DNA of 64,000 nt from Nematopogon swammerdamellus (taxonomy: Eukaryota; Arthropoda; Insecta; Lepidoptera; Adelidae): positions 9,831,247-9,895,246 of the forward strand of contig OX336354.1 in NCBI GenBank assembly GCA_946902875.1, given 5' to 3'. This document shows, one piece after another, positions 1 to 10,660 of this stretch. Positions within the stretch are counted from its first letter, which is position 1. Every line of letters begins with the position of its first letter. Made by a program: the position numbers and the translations under genes. The notes under the pieces are model-generated. The model saw only the letters and a list, made by a program, of their open reading frames with translations, was not told the origin of the DNA and made no database searches.

Positions 1-830
1 ATAACTTCAGTATTACATTTCTGAGCATAGTAAGGTCTAATATAGCATCTCTAATCTGTTGCTGATTAAATAAAAGAAATTATAACACTTCACTAAATTA
101 TAACCCACACAAATACAAAGACCGGAAGTTCATTATTACTACAGAGTAGGTGATAAGTGTTATCTCCAAAGATAACTTGGCCTGTTTACACGCTTCGATT
201 TATTAATTTGTCGGCACGAAACAACAAGTGTTCTTAGATTGCAAGGTGGTGGGTCTAACAAAGACAACAGGCAATCAAACCCAATCAGAATGTTATAATA
301 GTAGGGAGGCAGAAGGTATACAAGTGATTCGTCTCTAACCTAGATTAGGCCTCCACTTTTACAAATTAAGATTATTTCGACCCTCGCCGGAAATCATATC
401 TATCTTTCCCACATTATGATCTAACAGCTTATGATTTATTATAACCTAAAACCATCTTGAGAAGTGAAAACCATTTGTAAATCGATAAAGTGGTTTTTGA
501 GTTATAAGGATATTCATATATTGGCATACGTTATAAGGTCGGTCGCCGGTTGCCCGTAGAACTTCGATTTATTTATTTGGATAACAATGTTACGTAATAT
601 ATTAGCGTCGCCCTACCCACACGCAGCTAGTTTGCCGGAACAGTTACATGGGCTATGAAGTTGGCGCCAGTAATAGTGAGACCATTTTAGTACGAAACTG
701 CAAACTCAACCACTGATCCTAGATTTAGTAGGGTTTTCAGAATATAATTTACTTGACGCATATCGGTAGATGAAACTTAGGTACTAAATGTTTAATGATA
801 TAATTCGGAACAACCCTTTAAATGTAGATT
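1..830. other. AT-rich stretch, nothing recognised
   Basis: No long open frame, RNA fold or repeat shared with the rest of the window was seen. The short open frames here have no recognisable protein character. Confidence 0.6.
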
Positions 831-1054
831 TTGCATATCTTTCCTCTACATAACCGGTAAACTCTGGAACGCTCTCCCTGCTCATATATTCCCCCCCCAA
901 GTACAGTCTCGGATCCTTCAAGAGCGGCGTGAATGGGCACCTGTCAGGCCGGCATGGCATTCGCAACCCCCGCATACGACCGAATGTCCATGGCCGTCGT
1001 TAGACACCTTATGGGTGGCTCGCCGCGATATGTCGCGATTTCAATAAAAAAAAA
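831..1054 (+). mobile_element. Family D LINE, 3' end
   Basis: 5'-truncated end of a non-LTR retrotransposon ending in poly(A) at 1045-1054. Shifted frames read pieces of a Jockey/CR1-like ORF2 C-terminus (better seen at 58190-58310: FLYRTGKLWNDLPAH, then a VNGHLSGRHG-type end). The copy is frame-broken. Eight further copies occur in the window, four with clear poly(A). Family assignment to Jockey/CR1 is inference from the C-terminal sequence style. Confidence 0.75.
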
Positions 1055-1981
1055 TGTCTAACCCAACTTTTGGTCTTACCTTTATTTGTAAAAACAATAA
1101 TATAATAATACTCGTAGTACTGTTTTTAATGTACCTAACATACGTAATTAACTTAAATGAAATAATAAAATAAGCCGAAATTAATATATAAAAAAATAAT
1201 TAACTTATAAATAAAAAAAATCCTCTAGTTCTAATACTTATGGCGTTCCCTCTTTGAATTTCTAGGCTTATGCGGTGTAGTTCCTTGGTCTCCTTAGTCA
1301 GTTGATAAATGCCCTTACGGACAGACATTGAACATAATTAGACAATGAAACATTATTTACGAGTTTAAAAAGTTCTATGGTTCGAAACCCAGATATAAAC
1401 CAAATAATTTAGAAAGCAAATTGACTTAGTATTGTTTACGGTACGGTTTCATAAATTCCTGACGACGGGTCTGCAATGTCCCTGCTAATGCCAATGGGAT
1501 ATTCCAAGCTTAAATCATTCCCTTCCTCCTTCCCTCCCCCCAGAAAAAAAGTATGCATACTAATTTATCATGTAAGTCGTAAGTAAACCGTAATACCGTA
1601 CCGTAATGTTCTGGCACTCGCTACACACTACACGATCGTTATACAAGCATACTGATTGATGATCATTAGCACCCGTTAACCCCCGAAGCGACAAGTGACT
1701 TCAAATTAACCTACCAGCGATATGGAGGATGCAATATATAAAATTGGAAATTTACGACCCTCTCAAAGACAGAAGAAAGGATTTTATGGCTCAATCGGGG
1801 ACAATAAAGACGTCGCCGAAGTGCCTTTCTAACGTGGACCCGGAGGCGGTGTGGTGGTTAAAAGTTCTTGCCGTGTTGTGCCCCGTTTATGTTCTTAACC
1901 ATGGCAATTAATACTTAGAACGGTCACCTTGTCGACGTGTGAAAAAAAAACGCGCAAACTTAATATTACCATTTTATTCTG
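1055..1981. other. AT-rich stretch without recognised gene
   Basis: Contains a pyrimidine run near 1516-1543 and a 60-codon open frame at 1729-1911 that I do not recognise and do not support as a gene. Confidence 0.5.
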
Positions 1982-2232
1982 GACTAGCTTTTGCCCGCGG
2001 CTTCGCTCGCGTTAAATTCGTATTTAAAAAGAAGAAGGTAACTAAGCCCGCTACCGTACCTTTATTTTGACGCGCGGAACAATTCAGTTTGTATGAGAGC
2101 CATTCTCAAAGTACTGAAGAACTGAATTTTATTTAGCCTATCCTGTGTTTACTATAGGCAAATGTGCTTGTACTAAGTTTCATAAAATTCGGATGATCGG
2201 TTTAAGAGTTATGGAGGAACATACATACATAA
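1982..2232 (+). repeat. Dispersed 'CCCGCGGCTTCGCTCGCG' repeat
   Basis: Begins with the motif AGCTTTTGCCCGCGGCTTCG and ends after CATACATACATA, a pattern shared with 3660-3850, 28885-28922 (minus), 51655-51825 and 63095-63490. Probably the 3' region of a LINE very common in Lepidoptera; the exact family is not determined. Confidence 0.55.
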
Positions 2233-2499
2233 AGAAAATATTTCTAAAAATCATCAATTTATTTTTAGTATCATACATAAAGTTTACAAACTCAGTATCT
2301 CATAAAACAAAGTAACATACTCCATGACCAGACCATCCCTTACAGATTTATTATTAGTATGATGATGATATGATGATGATGATGATGATTGATATTCATC
2401 ATGTGCGTTTACTCGCGCATCTTCGATCAGTTGCAAATGGACTGCAACCCGACCAACTGTTGGTCGGCATTCACCAAGGACGGCAACAAGGAATACAAA
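2233..2499. repeat. AT-rich DNA with (ATG)n microsatellite
   Basis: An imperfect ATG/TGA tract lies at 2359-2393; such tracts often mark RTE-type LINE tails, but no RTE coding end is visible beside it. Confidence 0.45.
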
Positions 2500-2538
2500 C
2501 CGGCCAAGTGCGAGTTGGACTCGCGCACCGAGGTTTCC
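2500..2538 (-). repeat. Family H terminal fragment
   Basis: The minus strand reads GGAAACCTCGGTGCGCGAGT followed by an ACTCGCACTTGGCCGG-type end, the 3' terminal motif of family H. The rest of the element is absent. Confidence 0.6.
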
Positions 2539-2806
2539 GTATTAATAAATCCGTCGGTATTATTGTTTCATACATTTATTTACACATTTTTTTAAACTTA
2601 TTTTTTTTTACTTCTTTGAGTTACATTTATTTAACACCTTTTCAAAATACATAAGAATATAAAATTATAATATGATTTTTTTTTATTTGATAGGTCTTAA
2701 TTTTAGTTTTTTTTTTTATTGTTATTGTAATTAAAGATGAATACACAATAAACTTACTAGAATATAAAATATAAAAACATATACACATTAAAATATATAA
2801 AACTAA

Positions 2807-2932
2807 ATGGATTTTCCACCACCACCGGCGGCGGCGGCGGCGGCGGCGGGGGAGCCCAGGCTACCGATGATTGTCGGGTCCCAAAGAGAGGAACCTCCGG
2901 ACGATGCGTATTATTATAATTTGTTGTTTTAA
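2807..2932 (+). CDS. Possible 41-codon ORF in a GC-rich island
   Basis: A short frame starting at ATG 2807 reads MDFPPPP, seven alanines from a (GCG)7 run, then GEPRLPMIVGSQREEPPDD and ends at TAA 2930-2932. Its GC content contrasts sharply with the poly(T)/AT-rich sequence on both sides. It could be a fragment of a transposon protein, an orphan exon or a chance frame over a trinucleotide repeat. I do not recognise the protein, and no upstream promoter or splice context supports it. Confidence 0.2.
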   Translation: MDFPPPPAAAAAAAGEPRLPMIVGSQREEPPDDAYYYNLLF

Positions 2933-3327
2933 TTTAGAATTTGCAATATAGTCACACCAAGATTGACGCTTATAATTATAATAGTTTTTAAAATAGAGCA
3001 AAAACAAAAAAACAAAAAAAAAGAAAAAAAAATGCGTTTCTTGTTTGATTTTTTTTATGTTTTACTCTTTTTTACATCCCTTAATTTTTTACTTCTTCCT
3101 TATTTTATTATTAAAAGTAAAAGTGTGTGCAATGTATGACAATGCCATTTCTGGGTTTACATACTCCCACGTCGGTTAACTGTACCCGCGTTAGTGTTGT
3201 AATATTGTTTGTAGCCTAAAACCGTTTATTAGTTTTTGGTAGGAGCTTAAAAGTAACGTTTGTTACGTTACGGTATAGTCTTAAAGTTACCTTTAAAAGT
3301 AAACATTTCTTTGTCCGCCTTGTTGTA
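2933..3327. other. AT-rich stretch, A/T homopolymer runs
   Basis: Includes long A- and T-runs around 3000-3080. No gene or known repeat seen. Confidence 0.5.
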
Positions 3328-3445
3328 GCCGGCATGGCGCCTCTCTGAGCGTGGTTTCGCGAGGAGTGGGGTTATTGGCTGTGTGTTAATCGTTCTTTGA
3401 ACTTTTGGGCACAGCCACCCGTGCCGGCACTCTATAAAAAAAACA
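3328..3445 (+). mobile_element. Family E LINE, 3' end
   Basis: Reads GCCGGCATGGCGCCTCTCTG, then GCGTGGTTTCGCGAGGAG, and ends GGCACTCTATAAAAAAAA. This is the terminal ~120 bp of a LINE also present at 8745, 8887, 32338, 43712, 56717 and 62330. Confidence 0.7.
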
Positions 3446-3979
3446 GTTTTATTTCTACACACTAGTGATTAATTAATTAACTTACATGTTATGAATGCAG
3501 TTCTTGAACAACATACATACAAGTTAACTTTAATATATTTTAATGTTTCTGCTGTAAATGAAGATACTAATAACTAAATAATTAAAACGTAGCTAACAAA
3601 TGTTTAACATTGATAAAATTAACCTAATAAATAAATAAAGAACTTACATTATATTAATACACTAGCTGTGCCCGCGGCTCCGCCCGCTCTCATATTTGAC
3701 TTCTCTGCTAACCTCATAAGCCATTTAGTGTGATAGTAAGTAGCCTATAGTTGATGGGAAGAATCAAGCTATCCGTACAATTTTTTTTTATTAAAATCTG
3801 CTCAATAGGTAAACTCAAAGAAGCTGCATCAATAATTTAATGTCAGTAAGGGAGTCTAGCATTCGAGATGGTTATAGGTTAGGTACCATCAAAATATTTC
3901 TCCAAAAGCTGTGTAGTGAACGAAAACCACGCACACAGCGCAGAAAAATACCTATTATGACCGAAGAAAGAAAGAAGGG
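3446..3979 (+). repeat. Intergenic DNA with 'GTGCCCGCGGCTCCG' repeat (3660-3850)
   Basis: 3446-3659 is plain AT-rich DNA. From 3660 a copy of the dispersed repeat starting CACTAGCTGTGCCCGCGGCT runs for about 190 bp. No gene seen. Confidence 0.5.
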
Positions 3980-4301
3980 TGGGATGGGTGACCGCTCGAA
4001 CGTCGCAGGCTGACCGTGGTTCAGATTCCACGTAAAACTATAGTTACCACCTTCCCTTCTTACCTAGCTGCTTACCTTACTAGGTGGTAGAGTTTAACAC
4101 GCCCGGTTTTGTACCACCGCACTGAATGAAATGTCGGTTGAAACAGCTATGTAAATAGTTCGAGTTTTCTTTCCAGTTCAGTGTAGCCGGCACGATCGAA
4201 GGAAAGCACTGACATGGCGCCTAGTTCATCAAGATATTATGGGCTGACATCACGGATGTTGTAGGTCGTCGTGTCAATCGTGTCAGTTTCCATAAAAAAG
4301 T
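3980..4301 (+). mobile_element. Family A SINE (5'-truncated)
   Basis: Starts inside the 5S-like block (GATGGGTGACCGCTCG), continues through the tRNA-B-box-like GTGGTTCAGATTCC, then the body (TAGGTGGTAGAGTTTAAC, CCGCACTGAATGAAA, CAGTTCAGTGTAGCCGGCAC) and the conserved tail (GGGCTGACATCACGGATGTT) to an A-rich end. Diverged from the other copies by many substitutions, so it is an old insertion. Confidence 0.85.
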
Positions 4302-4976
4302 AAGTACATAAGATTAAGTAGTTTAAAAACCAATAATTTAGAAACATCGTGTTATAAACTACGTGTATAAATATGACTACATTTTATAGATAGCTGTATA
4401 AGTTTAGCTTGAAATATGAAACTAATAAGATCTTTCTTGAAGATAAAAAGCAAGTACATGCTCAGTACTAACATATAAAAATATAATATTAATAAGATCT
4501 TAATTCCAAAGCCATTGAAGAAAGAACGAATTTTATTTATTAATTCCGAACTAATCGTGTTATCGAAAAATATTAGTAGATAATATTTAGAATAAACTTT
4601 ATAAACATATTAGTTTCAGAGATTATTTTGTAAGCGACGCTGGCAACATCGGCCAATAATTCTAAACTTTGATGAAAAATTAGAGTTATATTTTTAAGGC
4701 TTGGTCCGTAGTTGTAGCTCGATAAATTGCTTGTTTTAAAGAAAAATGAGAAAGTAATAGAACCACTTACTTCCTAATCTAACGAACTAATTGAAGAAAC
4801 CGACACTCAACCTGCGATACATGTTTTAAATTACTATAACCGTAGTCTGTTATTATTTTATTGAGATTATAAAGACTGTAATAAAACATTATAACCTTTT
4901 AATTTTTGTGAATAAAAGTATGCCTGTAGTATGTTCGTTCACCATGCGGTTTCTATTCTATATTATAGTATAGGCA
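4302..4976. other. AT-rich stretch, nothing recognised
   Basis: No shared repeat or coding signal was seen. Confidence 0.5.
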
Positions 4977-5387
4977 TAATTAAGTTGATATAAATTTCGT
5001 ACTTATCAAAATTTGGCAAAGGATCTTTACACCTAATATACTTAATTAATAAGTCTTTGTAGTCAGAACTCTCAGTAAAATTTTTAATCTTGATCTCAAG
5101 CTGTGTTTTCGATAGACTGTGGGCCATGTTATTTTGTGGCTAGTCACTAAAATACGTCTACTACAAGACGTTCCGAATGCAGTTTTACTGCCACATGAAT
5201 TATCAATAAACAATACAACAATAAACAATATAAACCTCCGAAATGTGACGTCTTTGAGCGTCTCCATTCTAATCGCCATCGGATCACAAGTATTCACACA
5301 GTGAGGAAGGTGTGGATCTAAGCTTGCGATGGCTTCACCGAACATATCCGGGCCCATCGGCAGTAGAGGAGGGTATTAATCGAGGTC
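4977..5387 (-). mobile_element. Family N retroelement 3' region
   Basis: This AT-rich stretch lies downstream, on the minus strand, of the PD-(D/E)XK-like frame at 5474-5920. A homologous segment occurs at 35015-35350 (shared plus-strand motifs CTTTGTAGTCAGAACTCTCA and CAAGCTGTGTTTTCGATA), showing that it is part of a dispersed element rather than unique flank. Both copies end near GTATCAACTTAATTAT-like sequence on the minus strand. Confidence 0.6.
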
Positions 5388-5467
5388 GGGACTAGCGAGT
5401 GGCCACTCTAAATTTCCCGCGCATGCTTCACGTTTCGGCTCGCTTCAAGCCCTCGTCAGCTAGTCTG
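5388..5467 (-). ncRNA. Hammerhead-ribozyme-like core
   Basis: On the minus strand the order is GACTAG - CTGACGA - GGCT/AGCC stem - GAAA - about 40 nt - CTAGTC. GACTAG and CTAGTC pair perfectly (stem I), GGCT pairs with AGCC (stem II), and CTGANGA and GAAA match the catalytic core of type I hammerheads. The cleavage-site side is imperfect: CACTCG precedes CTAGTC where a UH dinucleotide is expected, so this copy may be inactive. It lies just downstream of a transposon ORF. Hammerheads are known in Penelope-like and other retroelements. Confidence 0.4.
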
Positions 5468-5473
5468 CGTTGA

Positions 5474-5920
5474 CTAGGACGCGGGGAAACCACCAGTCCC
5501 GCTCTCGACCTCCCTCTCTCTACCTATCCATATTCTGTAGGATGCTTCCAGTGACGTTTTCGAAGCTCTCTCCATATATGAGCTTAGCGTCGATCTTGGG
5601 AGCCCTAGATTCTTGAAGAGACTGTAGAGCGACTTCGCTGGTAGTCCTCTTGCTCCGACTTCCATAGCGAAGAGATCAGTCTTGAATCCGTTTCTCACAA
5701 TCCGGTCTACTAAGTTGCAGTACTTGTTAAGTTTGATGTTGTGGTCCTTCGGTATGTTACTTTCCCATGGAACTGTAAGTTCAACAAGTACTACATGCTT
5801 TGTCGCTTTTGAGAATATGAGTATATCCGGTCTTAATGCTGTGGTACAGATTTCCGAAGGCATTTGGTAATGCTTCTCATGTGTGTCCATCAACAATTCC
5901 CAATCCTTTGCTGCTCCCAA
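5474..5920 (-). pseudogene. Transposon ORF C-terminus, PD-(D/E)XK-like
   Basis: A 148-codon open frame, cut off at its 5' side, reads like the C-terminal domain of transposon-encoded proteins found in many animal genomes: ALRPDILIFSKA followed by VVLVELTVPWES, a proline-aspartate then E-x-T arrangement resembling the PD-(D/E)XK nuclease core, then KYCNLVDRIV, a VGARGLPAKSLYSLFKNLGL segment and a helical tail ending near RIWIGRE. No reverse transcriptase or integrase motifs remain upstream, where a family-C repeat begins at about 5994. A hammerhead-like core and a dispersed 3' region follow. The nuclease reading is inference from motif spacing; the class of the parent element is not settled. 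Confidence 0.6.
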
Positions 5921-5993
5921 AATTGATTTTTTAATTATCTGTGCTGTCGCGTATCCACTTATGTGTCTTAGAAAATGCTTTTATACCACACCA

Positions 5994-6345
5994 CCTCCAC
6001 ACCACACACGCTGTATCCCGGCAATCAGGGTAAGCAGAGTAATCGGTGTTGTGCTGCAAGGATTCTGTTAAATTCCAGCACAACACCGTCCACCATGTTT
6101 AGCAAAGTACCTATTCGGATAAAATTATTATTTTTTTTTTTATGGAACCTGACACGGTTGGCTACATCACCTACAACATCCGTGATGTCAGCCCATAACA
6201 CAGGGTAAACTAGGTGCCATGTCAGTGCTTCCCTTAATTTCATGTCGGCTACACTAAGATAACTACCAAGCAGCAAATGAGGCACGAATGCTGCATGACT
6301 CGGTGGAAGGATTGGATAAACAATATGATTTTACCTTAGGCGACA
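5994..6345 (+). mobile_element. Family C repeat, interrupted
   Basis: Begins ACCACACACGCTGTATCCCG, then the near-palindrome GTGTTGTGCTG...CAGCACAACAC, and resumes after an interruption with GATAACTACCAAGCAGCAAA and TGCATGACTCGGTGGAAGGA. A minus-strand family-A SINE (6128-6258) sits inside it, so the C copy is the older insertion. Confidence 0.75.
6128..6258 (-). mobile_element. Family A SINE tail inside a family C copy
   Basis: A T-run (reverse of the poly(A)) at 6129-6141 is followed by GACACGGTTGGCTACATCAC and ends at CGGCTACACTAA. This is a 5'-truncated minus-strand insertion of about 130 bp. Confidence 0.85.
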
Positions 6346-7206
6346 ACACGGATCTTTGTGGAGCTAATTAGTAATAATAATTAGTTTTTATGTTATTGAA
6401 ATGAAACTTTGAAAATAATATGGCATAATTATAAAATTATTTTGCCTACCAGATTGATCCAATGTATGAACGGTTGAGTAAATATATTGATATTGGGCGT
6501 ACATTATACATAAAACGAGATATTCCAGATTTTTCTAAAATTCTAAATTTCATTCTAAATATTCAAATAGTTCCTTAATTATTTACATCTTAATTATGAG
6601 AACATCGCCATTAGCGGATAGCATCGACGCATAAGTCGCGCTCAGTTGAATATTCAGGTATATGTTTAATTGCCTCTTCTATAATATAATTTGTCATTTG
6701 CCAAGTGTCCCCTCACGCTGAGACAATCGCCCTCTCAGTGGGGCCCAGTCGCAATCACATTATTAGCATACATAAATATATATATTTGTTTCAATTTAAA
6801 AATATTTTATGAACATTAAATATTTTAGCTGATGTGCTTAATACAACGCAATAATATTAAAATGGACTGTTAAAAAGTATAAAATTTGTTTTTATCACCT
6901 TTTATGTATTTTAAGGTTAATGATGATGTTTTCCAATGAGATGATGGTTAAGAAATATTGGACTCTAACTACTCGGGACTGTGGGACCATTAGATATTTG
7001 ACTTCGGTTAGAATATTGTTCGTTGATAAACATTTAAGTAGGATGTGATTTTACACGGCTTACGAAACATATTCGTTTCGGTTAAGGTTTCTCGATATTG
7101 TCTCTGTAAGCTTATTTGTAAGTAAAAATGCTAAATGAAATCCAAATCTTGAAGCACGTGGTGTTCAAAACGGAAATGAAGGCTACATATGTACTTAAAT
7201 GCACTA
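6346..7206. other. AT-rich stretch, nothing recognised
   Basis: No gene and no copy of the repeats catalogued here. Confidence 0.5.
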
Positions 7207-7357
7207 TAGCACTGGTAAACTTTGGAACGCTCTCCCTGCCCACATAGAGAGACATGAATAGGCAACTGTCAGGCCGGCATGGTATTCGCAACCCCCGCGT
7301 GCGACCGAATGTCCATGGGCGATGGTAAACACCTTATGGGTGGCTCATAAAAAAAAA
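7207..7357 (+). mobile_element. Family D LINE, 3' end with internal deletion
   Basis: Matches family D from ACTGGTAAACTTTGGAACGC to the A-run, but lacks the segment containing the CAAGTACAGTCTCGG motif between the GCCCAC and GGCAACTGTCAGG parts. Confidence 0.7.
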
Positions 7358-7560
7358 TTCACAAAATAACTATATCACAAAGTATTTATAACTCGGTAGG
7401 TGCGGGTACACATAACCGAAGTAGGTACTCGTGGCCATACAAGAACAGTTACGCTTATGCCGAGGTGGTTTTAGGGTTCCGTAGCCAGCGACGCTGTCTG
7501 TCCGTCCGGCCGTCCGTCTATAACACGTTCTGTCCGAAGTGATTACTCCAGAACGTGAAG
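7358..7560 (+). repeat. (CCGT)n-linked repeat fragment
   Basis: Around 7468-7530 the sequence reads AGGGTTCCGTAGCCAGCGAC followed by CTGTCTGTCCGTCCGGCCGT. This resembles the 5' start of family H or a related (CTGT)n-linked repeat. Confidence 0.45.
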
Positions 7561-8744
7561 TTCAACGCTTCAACGCGCATTCAAAGCTTAGTGCGGCGAA
7601 AAAAGCCAAGTGACTTGGCTGTTGTTTTACTTAGCGTTTCCTAAATTCAAAATAGTATCATATCTATATATTTTGTTATGCTGCATAAATTGTACTTGTA
7701 ACACGATAGCGCGCAAAATACTCAATTACTATAAAAATTTGTTTGTAACGTGGTCACATTATATTTTTCTATGTTGTGCCAATTTGTATGAAATTGCAAA
7801 AATATGGCAGTGCGCCACACATCTTGTTTCACATCTTTTCACGTATGTTACAGCTGGCTCGCTCGCTCGAACGCAGATCGAGCGCACGACATTCCGTAGA
7901 ACAGAGACCGCGTGGTATGTTATTGTTACAGAGATACTCGTAGGTAGGTCCGAACTTTCGCAAAGGAACAACCGTGAGATGCAGTTGTGGCTACTTTACG
8001 TCGAAAGTAGTGATATCGCCGCACTAAGGTCTCAAGCATCAGCCTGAGGCCTGGATGACGCAATCGATCCAGACAGTCACATTCTAGCAAAATAACAGTT
8101 TTGGTAAGCGTCTTCGCTTGTACAAAATCGTGAGTCGGAATATTCGCTACATCACCGTGCACAAATGCAAGTTATACTTATAAACTTAAGGCTCGTTTAA
8201 TATAAACAAACGGTTGACAAACACTAACCGAATGGTAGATGGTAGAGATTTAATTTAATGAAATGTTGCCAAAAACTTTAGCATTATGACAAAGTGCTTC
8301 CTCTAACCGATTATATCGACACAGATTTATAATTCATGATGATGTTTATTGCGCCAGTTCCGTGCCCAATAAAGCCATCAGACTTGCGTCGTTAAGAAAC
8401 GTCGCGACGACGCGACGTTTAGTTCTAAATTCGAATAAGAATGAGAGACGTTTCAATCATAATCAGATTCTCAGCAAGTGCCGCCGTCAACTGTCGTATA
8501 TACCTACTATGCGAAGTGCACTCGTATGCATAATTTTTTTGTAGAATCCAACCCAACAAACAAATTCGTGCTAACGGCAGGTTGTTTTAGATCTTAAAGT
8601 GCTATATTGGATTAATATCACTCGTCACTACTGTAGAGCTCTTGTCCAACCCTTATAGCACTTACTAACGCTATTGTAAAGTCACTAAAGAACCTTAGCC
8701 TGTATAAGAATGGGCCTCTATTAAACAGCTCTTAAAACTTTTTT
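7561..8744. other. Intergenic DNA with a 10-bp perfect hairpin
   Basis: A 145-codon open frame at 7610-8047 has no recognisable domain and I do not support it as a gene. A perfect hairpin lies at 8397-8420 (AAACGTCGCG, loop ACGA, CGCGACGTTT). Confidence 0.45.
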
Positions 8745-8886
8745 TTTAAATAGACAGCCGGCGCGAGTGTCTGTGCCCAATACTTGAACGGAAGATCAGG
8801 CACAGCCAATAACACCATTCCTCACGAAACCAAACTTGTCTTAACACCATAATGTTAGTTGGGAACAGACTGATATCAACTATGGG
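8745..8886 (-). mobile_element. Family E LINE 3' end, diverged
   Basis: A T-run at the left edge is followed by the reverse of the family-E terminus (GCCGGCGCGAGTGTCTGTGC, AGGCACAGCCAATAACACC). A second E copy in the same orientation lies directly to its right. Confidence 0.65.
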
Positions 8887-9216
8887 TTGCTGTGCCGAGG
8901 GACCAGAGATACCCGAGACAACCAAATCCACCTCACCTCGCGACGGGAAACCACCCTCAGCGAGATACCATACCAGCAGATTTGTGGACTAATAGAAGCG
9001 CTATCCAGCTTTTTAATACGACGTTTGAAGACTCCCAGGTTGACGGGAAACACACTCGCCGGTGGACGATTCCACACCCTAGCGGTGCGACAGAGGAACG
9101 ATTTTGCGAATTGAACGATCCTCAAAAGCCCAAAATCAACAACAAAAGGGTATTCAGTTTCTCTGCGACGAAGAGTGCTACGGAGATAGGTTGGATGGCA
9201 AGGAATAAGGGATGCG
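8887..9216 (-). mobile_element. Family E LINE, ORF2 C-terminus
   Basis: The minus strand encodes AKSFLCRTARVWNRPPASVF then PVNLGVFKRRIKKLDSAS, the typical C-terminal tail of Jockey/CR1-type ORF2 (aromatic-RTxxxWNxLPxxVF, then FKxRI). Only this tail and the short 3' part remain; no reverse transcriptase motif is present. Confidence 0.75.
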
Positions 9217-9463
9217 CGTTCCTCCGAACGACCTTGTCTCGTCGGAGCTATGTGCCACTCCAGTGTTTTCCTTTGTCGTGTTGGCTACACAACATTTTCT
9301 TAAAATAAGAACCATTTTTTCATAGACATTTCAACTGATTTTCACTCAGTTAGGTAAGTAGTGGTAGGTCAGTTAAGTAAAGCACAGGTGGATGTATTCA
9401 CTTTGAACTACGGGAGAAAATGTGCAATCTCAGTATGGGGTAGTTACGGGGGAATAAACACTT
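9217..9463. other. Short intergenic stretch
   Basis: No feature recognised. Confidence 0.4.
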
Positions 9464-9734
9464 TCATCATCATCAGCCCGTATCGGTCCGCTGCTGGACA
9501 TAAGCTTCTCCCAAGGCACACCCCCACACGGGGCATTTCGCTCACATACCAACCATCCACTCTCGAGATCTCAACTACCTTTTTATTTAAGTCGTCTGTC
9601 CGAGAGGCGGCCCATGCTACGTTTGCTTCCATTCGAGCACTCATCCACAAAATGTCGTCCTCTGCAAATTTTTTGGCAATGTCGACTACAAAATTGTACC
9701 TTTGTTCTTCTACCTTGCCGTATTTCGTCTGCAA
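9464..9734 (-). pseudogene. RTE-like LINE tail joined to an unrecognised frame
   Basis: The minus strand ends in a (GAT)n-type tract (CATCATCATC on plus, 9465-9474) preceded by CLGRSLCPAADRYG in one frame, the mirror of the lepidopteran RTE-tail segment also seen at 15193 and 61696. Upstream in the same frame, 9590-9734 reads MQTKYGKVEEQRYNFVVDIA then KKFAEDDILWMSARMEANVA. This is open and protein-like, but I do not recognise it. It may be another part of the same LINE or an unrelated exon. Confidence 0.4.
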
Positions 9735-10477
9735 AGACTCATTGGCATTGCAAGAGGCATTGCTCTTTGCTCTTCACACAACGTTTTTCGGGGTTTTGTT
9801 TGGGGTGGATATATATACCATTTGGTGGTTTGGTGGTATAAACTGTTCATAATTATGAGTGTATAGTCAGAATGCTTCGAAAAAATTCCAAAAGAACCAA
9901 GTTTCACATCCAGTCGTAAGAAAGAAAAGAATCGCATCGTAAAATTGTCATATATATCAATGAAATACTAACTTTTGATCTCCGTAATAACTTTTAATTT
10001 CAACATTTTATTCTACTCGAGAACGTGTTTTTTTATTTATAAGGTAATTTCTGCTACCTACGCAGTTGCTTTATAATTAAAGCCGACTAGTGACAGCGCA
10101 CCTCTATTCCCTAAGAAGGTTCTATGTTCAATCATCTCCGTAAATAATGAAGAAATAAAAGCAATACGAAATACCTTTGTAGAGCCGGCACAATCAGTTA
10201 GTGACGCCTACGCTGAAACTCACTTTGGGAACTACTTAAGGTACGTTTATTAGGGATACCTATCTTGGATCAACATTGTAAATCGATAACAAATAATTCT
10301 CGATCAAATTTCAACTAAAATAATCTATATTTATTACTAGTGAGCGCAGAATGAAATTCAATTATGTTTACTAAAAAAGTGTTTCTGCGAGACAGAAATT
10401 TTCTAGTGCAGGAGACTTGTTTATTGTACTGTATGATTTTATTTGTTAATAAATATTTTCATTTTAGTTCTTTTTTT
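9735..10477. other. AT-rich stretch, nothing recognised
   Basis: No shared repeat or coding signal was seen. Confidence 0.45.
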
Positions 10478-10660
10478 TCAACTGTTTTATGGAACCTTGC
10501 ATAGTTCACCCGTAATGCCGAACCACCCACTGTCAATTATGCTACGTTCATGTAAAGGCAAGGCGCTATGCCCTTTGCTAGTAGCGGCTGCAAAGCATAC
10601 AGAACTGGGCCGTAAACACAAATTGTTTTTATAGCCGTTTCGACGGAATTTCATTGCACG
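10478..10660 (-). mobile_element. Old family A SINE
   Basis: Degenerate but collinear: TTTATGGAACCTTGCATAGT, then AACTGGGCCGTAAACACAAA and ATAGCCGTTTCGACGGAATT correspond to the family-A tail and body in reverse. Confidence 0.6.

Noticed and set aside
6025..6285. 86-codon minus-strand frame
   Set aside because: It lies across a family-A SINE and the family-C repeat; the frame is a by-product of the SINE sequence.
7610..8047. 145-codon open frame, one of the longest in the window
   Set aside because: Composition follows the AT-rich base bias, there is no recognisable domain, and the antisense frames are equally open. Not supported as a gene.
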